64,000 nt of DNA, from the NCBI RefSeq assembly GCF_033439725.1, contig NW_026944387.1:1302001-1366000 (forward strand), written 5' to 3'. The notes under the pieces were generated by a model that did no database searches, had not been told where the DNA came from, and worked only from the letters and a program-made list of their open reading frames with translations. The DNA is from Neurospora tetraspora. Its lineage: Eukaryota; Ascomycota; Sordariomycetes; Sordariales; Sordariaceae. The position numbers were made by a program, and so were the translations under genes. Positions 31,875 through 42,101 of this stretch are shown here, piece after piece. Numbering within the stretch: position 1 is the first letter of the stretch; the number at the start of each line of letters is the position of its first letter.

Positions 31875-32834
31875 CTACCATCCACCACGTCTAGGACCAC
31901 GACCACGATAACCACCACCGCCACTCCTAGGTCCACGGCCCCTTCCCCAATCATCATGTCGTCCACCCGGACCCGTCGGCACACCACCCATATCATCATC
32001 ACCACCGCCACCACCGCCCGACATGCCGCCCATCGGCCTCTGCCTTCCACGCATCTCCTTCGGGAACGCATCATACGTCTTCCGCATCTGCGCATACCCA
32101 AGGTGCATCTTGCCAAAGAAGTGATCCGCCAATCTACGATCATTGTCCAACCTCGACAAATACGCGCCACACACATCGCACACCTGCAGCTTCTGATGAC
32201 CCGACGGGCCACTCGTATCCGACAGCGCCTTCAGCTCTCTCTCCTTCTCCGCCTTCGCCGCCTGCGCCTGGCGCACCCTGAAAAGCTCGTCATACGCCCG
32301 TCCGACTTCGCCCAGCTCTCCCAAGATCTCCACCTCCAAAAGCCCCGTGGCGATGGTCGTGCCCAAATCGGAGATGGCTTTGAGCAAAACGTTCGTCTGC
32401 CGGATCTCGTCCGGTGTCTTTTCCAAGCGTCGCTGCGCCGCGTCGATCCGTCGGTTGCATTCGTCGATGTACTTTTGCAGGTCGCGCATGTAGTCGTAGT
32501 CGAACCCGTACTTCTTCTTGTCGCTGTCGGGGAGGGACTCGTACTCGGCTTTCAAGGCCTCCGAGTGCACGCGGGAACAGGGCCCGAGGTCTTGCTTGGT
32601 GTTGGTGAAGAGGTCGTGCGGGCAGGTGCCGACGAGGTAGGAGCGGCAGACTTTGGGGTCGGTGAGGGAGAGTTGGGCGGAGCGGGAGGAGATGCCGCCG
32701 CCCATTAGCTGCTCTGGGATGGGAGGGGAGAAGAAGTTAGTGAGTGGGAGTTTGGGGATGGGGAGGATGGGGGGGAGAGGATGCGATGGTGGCGGGAGAG
32801 ACTTACCGAGCAGCTTTCTCTGTTCGGCCGCCAT
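31875..32834 (-). CDS. LUC7: LUC7-like U1 snRNP protein
   Basis: Exons 32834-32807 and 32713-31875 (93-nt intron, donor GTAAGT, acceptor CCCAG) give 288 residues. Luc7 is a U1 snRNP subunit that helps recognise 5' splice sites. After splicing, the N-terminus reads MAAEQRKLLEQLMG, the family start. The first zinc finger (CCCH) is VCRSYLVGTCPHDLF...GPCSRVH. A helical segment (about residues 75-165) follows, and the second, C2H2-type finger is VCDVCGAYLSRLDNDRRLADHFFGKMHLGY. The C-terminus is an Arg/Gly-rich tail ([21 protein letters not shown]) in place of the metazoan RS tail. The gene is transcribed away from GPI16, the two starts being about 550 bases apart. Confidence 0.95.
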   Translation of the reverse strand: MAAEQRKLLGKSLPPPSHPLPPILPIPKLPLTNFFSPPIPEQLMGGGISSRSAQLSLTDPKVCRSYLVGTCPHDLFTNTKQDLGPCSRVHSEALKAEYESLPDSDKKKYGFDYDYMRDLQKYIDECNRRIDAAQRRLEKTPDEIRQTNVLLKAISDLGTTIATGLLEVEILGELGEVGRAYDELFRVRQAQAAKAEKERELKALSDTSGPSGHQKLQVCDVCGAYLSRLDNDRRLADHFFGKMHLGYAQMRKTYDAFPKEMRGRQRPMGGMSGGGGGGDDDMGGVPTGPGGRHDDWGRGRGPRSGGGGYRGRGPRRGGW

Positions 32835-33388
32835 TGTTGGTGGTGTTGTTTATTAACTATTAATCGTCTCGGTGTTCGAAAATTGTCTTCGGATTCGGTT
32901 TGACTGAAAATGCGCGAGTCGGTGTTCGTAAAAGGACTTTCGTGGTTGATGGTGTTTTGTTGTTTGGGAGAAATTCCCAAGATTTTGGAGGTTGAATGCA
33001 GGCGCAAAAGTCAGCCGCGCTGCAAGGCTGCTTGTTGGATGGAACCTGATCGCTGAAGCTGGGGAAGTGGACCCACTTTCACGTTCCCCTGTTGCCGCTA
33101 TGATCCCTGTTCATCCACTGGAAATGTGCTGTCATCAACAATTTTCTGGGTCTTGTCCCGCTGTGACAGGGCGCGGCAGGCACTCCCGTCCTCCAGCACC
33201 TCAGCAACGGGGGGGGGGGCCCAAAGTTGCGATCTGACAGCAACACCAACATCACAACTGTCACCATCACATCTTCCGTCGCCTGGGCTTCTTCTGTCTT
33301 GCCATTGTCTCCGGAAATTGGTTTTGGCAGTTTGTGGTGGACGTAAAAATAAAGCAAATGGATAGACAACGGCGATACGGTTAATACA
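32835..33388. other. Divergent promoter between LUC7 and GPI16
   Basis: A 554-base bidirectional promoter region. It contains a G10 run at 33211-33220 followed by CCC. No gene is seen. Confidence 0.4.
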
Positions 33389-35392
33389 ATGCGTCGATTC
33401 TTTCCTTCCTTCTTACTCTCCTTACTTTCTCTTCTTTGCTTCTCGCCCTACGCTGCGATCGCGAATGCCTCGGCCGACTCCATTTCCGACTCCCGATCCG
33501 ACTACCATGAACAGCTAATTTTGCGCCCGCTACCGTTGTCGGCCCTCCTCGCCAGCTTCAACTTCCGCTCCAACACATCGCTCTCTGCCTTCGAGGCGCA
33601 CAACTTCCGTTTCTTCCCCCGGTCGCTGGGTCAGATCCTCGAACATGCCGGCACGCGCGAGTTGCACTTGAGGTTTAGCTTGGGAAGATGGGATGCCGAG
33701 AGCTGGGGCGCCAGGCCGTGGAATGGTGCGCGCGAGGGTGGAACAGGTGTTGAGATGTGGGCGTGGTTGGAGGCAGACACAGACGAGGAGTATGTTCTAT
33801 CACCAACACCACGGATCACGGACTTGGACACAGACTAACTGTAGCAACCATGTAGGGCCGATCACAAATGGCTGACGCTCACCAACGCGCTGTCTGGCCT
33901 CTTCTGTGCTTCCCTCAACTTCATCGATAGCACCCGAACCACCCGTCCGGTCATGTCCTTCCAGCCCGAGGGCAACCACATCGATGCGAACGCGACGAAC
34001 ATGCACCTGCTATACGGAGTGCTTCCCCATGAAGTTGTCTGTACCGAGAACTTGACACCCTTCCTTAAGCTTCTTCCATGCAAGGGCAAGGCTGGTATCG
34101 CGTCATTGCTTGATGGACATAAGCTCTTCGACTCTTCATGGCAGACTATGGCGATCGATATCCGGCCCGTGTGCCCGGAGGACGGCGAGTGTGTTTTGCA
34201 GATCGAGCAGAGCATTGACATGGTTCTGGATATTGATCGATCCAAGAGACCTAGGGGTATGTGTTCTAATGTTTGAACGACATGGCTATGGACTGTAACT
34301 GACGAAACCGGCTTAGATAACCCGATTCCCAGGCCACCTCCGGCTCACGACATCAAGTGCAATACCTCGAAGCCGTACCACGCACACGATACTTGCTTCC
34401 CTACCGACTCAGCCGCCAACCAAGATTGGTCGTTATCCCACATCTTCGGTAGGCCTATCAAGGGAACCTGCCCACTGACCGACCCTACCGTGTCTCCTGT
34501 CTGCATCCAAGTTCCCGATTCGCGCATTGTTTTCGCCTCCGAGGGCGCTATCGAGAAGAAGAACCCCGATCAGGCCTCACGCTGCTTCGAGTTCCCCGCC
34601 GAGAACGACTTCGATATGTTCCTCCCTGCCCCCGAGACCCAGGACGGATCAGTAGTAGTCGAACACCTCGTCAAGCCCGAAACGCCCCTCCTCTACGCCG
34701 AACGCAGTTTCACCGGCCACGGCCAAGAACGCGGCGGCGTCCAGACCATCCTCCGGAACCCCAGCCCCGACCAGGAAGTCGAGTTCATCTACATGGAATC
34801 CCTCCCCTGGTTCATGCGCATCTACCTGCACACCATCTCGGCCCGCGTCGACGGACAACCGGGCAAGGCCGACTCCCTGATCCAGGAAGTCTACTACCGC
34901 CCCGCCGTCGACCGCGCGCGCGGAACCCAACTCGAGGTCCGCATGACCGTCCCGCCCGCTTCGACCGTCTTCCTCACCTACGACTTTGAGAAGTCCATCC
35001 TAAGGTATACCGAGTACCCGCCCGACGCGAATCGCGGGTTTGATGTGGCTGCTGCTGTCATTACTATCTTGAATAAGGACAAGAGCAGTGGCAGTGGCAG
35101 TGGAAACTCGCGGTTTGCGGCGTATAATCTGAGGACGACGACGCTGCTGTGCAACTTGCCTACACCCGATTTCAGCATGCCGTATAACGTCATCATTTTC
35201 ACCTCGACGGCTATCGCCCTGGCATTTGGCGGCATGTTTAATATATTGGTGAGGAGGTTCGTGGCGGCGAATGAGGGCCCGGAGAACGGGTTGAAGAAGG
35301 GGGTGGATAAGTTGAAGGCGAAGTTGGCGGGGGTTTTGAAGAGGAAGGGGAGTGCTCCGGCTGTCACTGCGGAGGAGAAGAAGGCGGAGTGA
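33389..35392 (+). CDS. GPI16: GPI transamidase subunit GPI16 (PIG-T)
   Basis: Exons 33389-33789, 33856-34256 and 34317-35392 give 625 residues, close to yeast Gpi16. The protein is an ER membrane subunit of the complex that attaches GPI anchors to proteins. It starts with a signal peptide (about residues 1-28). It has the conserved luminal blocks YHEQLILRPLP, AFEAHNFRFFPRSLGQIL, the RELHLRFSLGRWD motif, GVEMWAWLE, LTLTNALSGLFCASLNFID, and near the C-terminus YTEYPPDANRGFDV. One transmembrane helix (PYNVIIFTSTAIALAFGGMF) precedes a Lys-rich cytosolic tail. Both introns are short (66 and 60 nt) and both joints (GA+G, G+AT) restore conserved residues. Conserved cysteines are present, including one that in the family bonds to the Gpi8 catalytic subunit, though I cannot assign which. 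Confidence 0.95.
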
Positions 35393-36102
35393 AAATGTAA
35401 CTGAACTGTTTGTTGTTGTGTATAAGCACCCGGTATATGGGTTATGTAATGGAAGTACACATGTAAGAATTACCTTGCTCCGTTCCACGTGAAGGCAGTG
35501 TGGTTGACTTCGGCAACAGTTCATGATCCTTCGGTAGGCGGGTGATTGACCTGCGGTTCTACCCTTCCTAGCACCTCTCTGTGTTACGATGCAAACAAAT
35601 GCAAGGGTCTCTCATCCTTTTGACCCAACGGATTCCTCACCGGGTAGGATGTTTCACGGCCGGAACGAGGACTGAATATTAAGTATGACCACAGTCAGCA
35701 CTGCTGATCCTCATTGGCAAGCCATCGTGGTCATGCAAAAACGGTCGTTCAAGAGACGATACCTCCAACGATTAGACTATAGTATCGGACCCTCCTTTGG
35801 CTCGTTCCAGAACCCATCCGCTTATCCGCAAGGTGACACTGCAGTTCGGTATCTGCCCGTATCTCATGCGTTCCCAAGTTGTAGCAATGAATGGCACTTT
35901 CCTTTCAGCTCGGCTACCGCGTGTGTGGCAGGGTATGTTGGTATATATGTTCTGGGATCTAGCAATCACCTACTCCCTCTTCCTCTGCCGTTCTTGCTCT
36001 ACATAACTGCCTCACTCAAACCTGCAAGCATCTCAAACTATCCATCCTTACCTATCACCACCTCCCACCCCGACGAGCTGTCCAACCCACACCACGAACA
36101 AA
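35393..36102. other. Intergenic region upstream of the FAD monooxygenase
   Basis: No gene is supported. A 237-codon frame at 35685-36398 overlaps exon 1 of the monooxygenase in another frame and ends in His/Pro/Ser low complexity, so it is rejected. Confidence 0.4.
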
Positions 36103-38316
36103 ATGGACATCATAATAACAGGCGCTGGCCTCTCCGGTCTTTCCACTGCTTTATCCCTCCGGCGTGCGAACCCTTTGCACAGAATCACCATCCTCGAGCG
36201 TTCCTCCCACTATCACTCCTCTTCTTCCCCCAAGTCCCCCACCTCTACCACCACCACCACCACCACCAAATCCCACTCCTCCCACGAAATCGGCGCCGCA
36301 ATCAATGTCCCCCCAAACATCTCGCGCTTCCTCTGCCACCCTTCTGCAGGCCGCGGATGGGGCCTAGACCCGTTAAAACAAAAGTTTGTGAAAAGTGAAG
36401 GGATGTTGGTCGTCAACCCCAAGACTATGGAGCAAGTGTGTGAGGGATTAGATCACTCGAGGAATGAAGAGGTGTGGGGAGGGGGGGCGTTGTGGTATGC
36501 GCATCGGGTTGATTTACATGGGGGGTTGTTGGGATTGGTTTTAGATACGAATAATGAGATTGACAACATGAACCTGAACGTGAGCGGGCAGGAGGAGGCT
36601 GTGAATGGGAGGAGGAGGAGTGAAGAAAGAAAGGGGTGGGTAAGAATCGAGGGTGGGAAGGAGGTTGTCGAGTATGTAAGTTGTACCTACCTTACCCTAC
36701 TTCATATTAGAAGACCATTAGTTCCGTTTCTTTCAAGTATTAAGCAAAAGTTGTGACTGGTGAGAAGAACTATTTGAACTGTAAACGAGGTAAAGAGAAT
36801 TAATTGCTAACATGATCACTACCTACCTTACCTAAACTCTAGGACCCCTCAACACCCTCAGTAACCCTCGCCAACGGCACCGTCTTAACCGCAGATCTGA
36901 TCATCGCTGCCGACGGGGTACACTCGCAAGCAGTAAACTACGTCCTCGGACACCCGAACCAGCCTCAGATGCTTCCCGACCCAAAGCTGAACACCTGCTA
37001 TCGGTTCCTGATTCCAACAGCGGAAATTGCTGACGATCCGGAGACGAGGTTTTTCTTGGACTCGGATAAGAAGGAGGCCAAGGTTTGTCGACTTTGGCCG
37101 GATGTGCCGGGGAAGAAGAGGTTGATTGCTTATCGGTGTCGAGCGTGAGTGTAACCAGTGCTTCAAGATGGAGAGATTGGGACCAAACAAGGGAAAGAGA
37201 GGGCTGATTGATGAGTGAGCAGTGGTGAGGTCTTCAACTTCGTCGTCATGCTCCGGGACGAAACCAATATTGCGAAGCGAGAAGGTCAGTACCTGCACAC
37301 CTCTCATCCACCCCCCCGCCCCATGCCAGAAAGTGCTTGCTCAAGACCGGTTCGGTTCATTGACCCTCACAAACTCTTCTTTCCCAATTAAAGATTGGCA
37401 CGCCCCCGTCTCCAAGTCCGAAGTTCTCTCCAAGCTCTCCTCCGACTTCCACCCTGGCCTCCTAGCAGTGATCAAGTACGTCCGTCGTCTGTCCTCCTCC
37501 ACTGGTTGGTTGGTACCCATACCAACATATTCTCTCCCTCTCTAACAGTGTCTCTCCCCATAAACTTGTATAGCAAAGCAACAGACCTCAAACGCTGGCC
37601 CCTCCTCTACCGCCCTCCCATCCCAACCTGGCACAAAGACCGCTTAGTGCTCGTAGGAGACGCTGCTCACCCGATGTTACCCCGTTAGTTTTTTTTTCTT
37701 TTTTCCTCCCTTCACCCTCCCCTCTCCTCTCTCCCCTCCCCTCCCCTCTCTCATCCCTCCCCTCTCTCATCCTTCTCTCCCTCGTTACTGAAACCCAAAA
37801 AAACACAAGACCACGGCCAAGGCGGCGCCCAAGCCATCGAAGACGGTCTCGCCCTGGGCCTATGTCTCGGTGACTTATCATCACCATCACCCTCCTCTTC
37901 CTCATTTTCATCCTCCGAAGAAATCGACGCCCGTCTAAACCTCTACGAAAAGATCCGGCGCAACCGGGCCTCGGCTATCCAGGTGATGAGTAACGTTGGT
38001 TTCGACGAGGAAATAGCACCAAAAGAGTTGGAGGGGTATTTGAGGGGGGAGGGATGGGAGAAGGGGGTTCCTAGTAAGTTTTTTTTTTTTTTTTTTTTTT
38101 ACCTTTTTTTCTTTTTTTCTTCGCATATCCTGGACTGTGGGTAAGGGGGGTTAAGGGAGATGAAGGAGACGACTGCTGACGTGGGAAATAGAATCGATGA
38201 AAGAGGTGGTTGAACTTGAGTACGGCCCGGATGTGGTGGAGAGGACGGTGCGGGTGATGCAAGAGGAGGTGGATGCCGAGTGGGAGGTGCCGGGGGGGTT
38301 CTTTCCTGGGTTTTGA
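36103..38316 (+). CDS. FAD-dependent monooxygenase (salicylate hydroxylase-like)
   Basis: Seven exons fit the family: 36103-36675, 36843-37144, 37223-37284, 37394-37475, 37574-37683, 37810-38073 and 38192-38316 (505 residues). The N-terminus [19 protein letters not shown] carries the GxGxxG FAD motif (residues 7-12) and ILERS the ribose-binding acid. [10 protein letters not shown] (exon 2) is the DG motif. [14 protein letters not shown], spliced to [17 protein letters not shown] across intron 5, is the second FAD motif. These flavoenzymes hydroxylate aromatic substrates using NAD(P)H and O2; substrate is unknown. An insertion of Ser/Thr/Pro residues (about 33-60), with a Thr run, sits between FAD-binding elements. 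Introns 5 and 6 contain extreme low-complexity pyrimidine and T tracts. Confidence 0.9.
38079..38100 (+). repeat. Poly(T) run within the last intron of the FAD monooxygenase
   Basis: A run of about 22 T starts immediately after the donor GTAAG of intron 6, followed by ACC and further T-rich sequence to about 38120. Such a run is prone to length change and to assembly error. Confidence 0.85.
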
Positions 38317-38554
38317 GAGGGGGTAAGGTAGGAGGGGGTGGGAGGGTAGCGAGCGGATTGAGTTACAATACAACTTGAAAAGCGTGATAACATGGCATGT
38401 CTAGAACCCTACTACATCACCCAAAAAGGACATGTGAAAATACACAACGGGATATCAATTCTCATAGCTTTTAGGTAAAAATCCCACGCAACAACCCCTT
38501 CTCTTGGATAGACAACCAACCCCCCCCCCTCTTTTACAGTTTCGCGTCAGCCCT

Positions 38555-41441
38555 CTAAGCAGAGCCAAACTTAGCGAGATACTCCTCATGAAGCTTCTTC
38601 TGCTTCTCCCACTCCTTCTTGAGCTTCTTGACCTGGGCTTTGGGTACATCGTTGCCGTCCGCCAGCTTGGTGGGCAAACCGTCGGCGTCGAACTCGGTGT
38701 ACTTGGCGTCGTTCTTGAACAGCTCTTGGGGAGGAAGCTTGGCCTTTTCCCACTTTTCTTGCTCGGCTTTTTCCTTTGCTTTGCGGGCTGTTTTTTGTTT
38801 GGGAAGGTGTCAGTTAGTGTCATGATTTTAATGGGGAAAGGTAAGTGGAAAAAAAGAAGAAGAAAAAAACTCACCCTCCTCCTTCTGCCTGGCCTTCTCA
38901 GCCAACAACGCAGCCTTCTCCTCACGCGCCTGAATTAACTTGGCAGCCGGCACGAACTTGACGAGACTAGGTCCGTCAACGCGGTCATCGAGCTGCACGC
39001 CGAGGTCGGTAAGGTCGTAGTCACGGATACGGTCGCTGAGCGCAAGGATCGCCTGCTTAACCTTGGGGTCGAGGGCAGCGCCCGAGGAAATGGTGGTGCG
39101 CAGCTCGTCGCGGAGCTTGGAAGTCGCGCGGATGAAAGGCAGCGCCAGCTTCTCGGCGTCCTTCTCGCCGCTCTTCTCGAGCTCGGCAAACTCGCTGTCG
39201 GGGTTCTGCTGCTCGAGGAGGGACTTGATGGACTCGTTACCAGAAGAAAGGTCGAGGGCGGCAACCTCCTGCTTGACCTGGTTGAAGACGGCGGCGTAGG
39301 GCTTGACGGCGGTCTGTGGGTCGACGTTGGCCTTGTTGGAGGCGGTGGCGGAGGACCAGCCGAGACCACCCTCATATGGAGGCTGGGCGTTGGCGTCGAG
39401 ACCGAAGATGCCGACGATCTTGGTCACCCAGCGGGCGACGGACTCGAGGGCTTGGACGTTGGAGTTGCTGGAGTTCATGTAGATGTTGGCGTTGCGGACC
39501 AGCTTGAGGAGGACCTGCATGGCGGTGGGGGTGTCGAAGGAGTTCCTGAGGGCGGCGTCGAGGTCCTTTTTCGCTTGATCGAAGTCCTCGAGCAGACCCT
39601 TGGCACCGGCATCCTCTGAGAGGGAGAGATCCTTGATGCCGGACGAAGCGTCAACTTCGGACAAACGAGCCTTGATGTTGGTGAAGAAGTTGTCGAGAGT
39701 GGTCTCCCAGTTGTCGGCCTGTTTCCTCATGTCGGGGGAGATCTCGACACCGTCGTTCCAGCGGCTAAGCAGGAAGACGATACGCATGTTGCGGGCGGTG
39801 TAGGTGGAGGCGAGGGCGTCTTGTATCGTCTGGAAGTTCTTCAAGCTCTTGGACATTTTGCTTCCGGCAATGGAAAGATGGCCCATGTGCTGTATGCAAG
39901 GTCAGTGACTAATCAGAAACACGAGCAAAATCATAAACAGAACACTTACCAGGAAGTACTTGACCCAAGTATGCTCACCCTTGCAGCAGTCATGGAAGTA
40001 AGCCTCACTCTGAGCCAGCTCGTTATCGTGATGGGGGAAAGCAAGATCGATACCACCAGAGTGGATATCCATCTGCTCGCCAAGCTTGTCGGAAGCCATG
40101 ACAGAGCACTCAATGTGCCAACCAGGGCGACCGGCACCCCAAGGGCTGGGCCAGTAGGGCTCACCAGGCTTCGACTTCTTCCAGAGGGCGAAGTCGCCAG
40201 AACGCTTCTTACCTCCCAAAGCAGTCGAAAGAGAACCCTCTCCCTCCTCTTGCAGGGCAGTATCGTTCTTGCTCTCGGGGCGAAGACGAGCATAGGTGTT
40301 ACCGGCCTTCTCGAAGGCGCCAATGTCAAAGTAAACGGAGCCATCGGCCTCGTAGGCAAATCCCTTTTGGACAATCTGCTCGACGAAGGCGACGATCTGG
40401 GGCACATATTCGGTGACGCGAGTGATGACATCAGGGGGGAGGACGTTCAAGGCCTCCATATCGTCAGCGAAGGCCTGCTCCATGGTCTTGGTGAGGTTGG
40501 TAAAGATGGTCTGGTCGCTAGTGTCGATAGTCTCCTTGTAAAGGGAGTCGAGGTAGGGCAGGAGGACGTCCTCGGCGGCATCGAGACCGGAGCCGTTCTT
40601 AAGTGCTTCGGCCGCAGCATCCATGTTGTTTAGGTGCATCTTGACCTTGGCCTCGGCGTCACCAGGTTTTGTCTCGGGGACGAGGGGACCACCAGCCAGA
40701 ACGACGCCGTAAGCGGCCTCTTTCCGCTCCTGGTAGTTCTTCTCGTCCAAGGGAGTAGCATCTTCGGAAACCAGGAGGGGAAGGTTCTTGGTGTAGGCCT
40801 GGAAGGCCTTAAAAATCAAATCGCGGATCTGCTCGGCGGTATAAGGCTTCTCCTTTTCCAACTCAAGGAGCCTCTTTCTCCTTGCCTTGATGATGATCTG
40901 GGGAAAGTCAGACTGGTATTGACGTTTGTGGATGAGCAGAGATTAAACCCACCTTGTCATCGACATCTGTGTAATTCATCTATGGTAAAGTATTAGCGCG
41001 AGGACCATGGCACGTTCATTGGTAAAATATCTATTCGTTTACTCACCACAAAGTTGACCTTGTAGTCAAAATAATGCATAAGGATGCGGCGGATAATATC
41101 TGTAGAGACATAGTTACGGGCATGGCCCAAGTGGCTGAGATCGTACTACGAAATGTTAATGGAAGTCAAGTAGAAGTCTAGGTCTCAGTACATACAACAG
41201 TCGGTCCGCAGGCGTACCAGCTAACGGCACCCTCCTCCCTTGGTACAAACGGCACGGGGGGACCCGGCTTGAGAGTGCTGTGAACGGTGATGGCGGCCAT
41301 GATTAACGGCGACGATGAGAATGGGCGGCGGGGGTATGATGAAGGGAGAGGACGAGGAAAAAGACGAGTTGGTCTTGTACTAATAGCCGCGATAGTCCTG
41401 GTCGAAGGAATGAGGCCGCGTAGACGGGCAAAGGAGTGCAT
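38555..41441 (-). CDS. Cysteinyl-tRNA synthetase, probably mitochondrial and cytosolic forms
   Basis: Six exons (41441-41196, 41145-41047, 40979-40953, 40897-39950, 39889-38875, 38787-38555) give 855 residues. The class I signature HLGH is at residues 87-90 in [13 protein letters not shown], and KMSKS is at 451-455 in [20 protein letters not shown] and MNYTDVDDK are further family blocks, the latter forming a 27-nt exon on its own. GWHIECSVM and [13 protein letters not shown] are zinc/active-site regions. The first 47 residues are Arg/Ser/Pro-rich without acids, a mitochondrial presequence, and a second ATG at 41300 (residue 48) begins the cytosolic-type protein. The Lys/Glu-rich C-terminal extension is typical of eukaryotic enzymes. 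The enzyme charges tRNA-Cys with cysteine. Confidence 0.95.
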
Positions 41442-42007
41442 CCGGTGGTGGAGTTATTTCCAGCCCTATCAGATGTAAAGTCCCGAGTTAGTCAAAAGGT
41501 CACAAGAGTGAGAGGTCAGCGTGGCATGAATGACTCCAACACAGTGACTGAGTGAGGTGCCCTTAAGTGTATTCAGACCTGAAAGAGAACGAATGAGTCA
41601 AGCCACACCTTTTGTATAGCACCCCGAATGTGTCCTGCACGAAAGGTGGTGCAATCTTTCAAACGAATGGGTGGGGCAACCATGTCCTTCATTCAGGGTT
41701 AGGGGTACTAAAACTAAATGAGGGGTTGTTTGGTTCCTGAGGAGAGAAGAGGAGAAGCATCACTCCCTCGCTACCTCTGTTCAATGTTAACCTAAGTAGA
41801 TGTGTGATAGATAAATGCAATGTTCACACGCCCGAAGGACTACGCAAGTCCGTTGCATATCTATATTCATCACATAACCTGCATATTTCGCACACATCCT
41901 GTCGAGCAAGACAAAGCCGCAAATTGCGATACAGTTCTCCACCCAGCTGTGGCGCATTGATGGTCTTTTGTGAATTCTGGACTCTCTCCAGCCACATCTG
42001 AGGAGCT
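41442..42007. other. CysRS upstream region, adjacent to the mobile element
   Basis: This holds the presumed promoter of the cysteinyl-tRNA synthetase gene. Base composition is ordinary up to the target-site duplication at 42008. No gene is seen. Confidence 0.45.
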
Positions 42008-42016
42008 ATGACCACT
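42008..42016 (+). repeat. Target-site duplication, left copy (ATGACCACT)
   Basis: The nine bases ATGACCACT directly abut the left inverted terminus. The same nine bases, in the same orientation, abut the right terminus at 46134-46142. Confidence 0.85.
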
Positions 42017-42101
42017 CGCAATCGGTAGCTGGGTAGTCCCAAACTGGTCCCTGGGTAGTCCTCCCAACTTTTTAACGCTGAGTAAGCCCAGCCGCCCAGC
42101 C
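42017..42101 (+). repeat. Left terminal inverted repeat
   Basis: It begins CGCAATCGGTAGCTGGGTAG and reads through ACTTTTTAACGCTGAGTAAG to CCGCCCAGCC. It matches the reverse complement of 46049-46133 without gaps, with about five or six mismatches: three in the outermost five bases and two or three in the C-rich stretch near position 46-51. Weaker similarity (CAGCCGC, CAGCACA) continues a little further inward. Confidence 0.9.

Noticed and set aside
35685-36398. 237-codon frame before the FAD monooxygenase
   Set aside because: It overlaps exon 1 of the monooxygenase out of frame and ends in simple His/Pro sequence.
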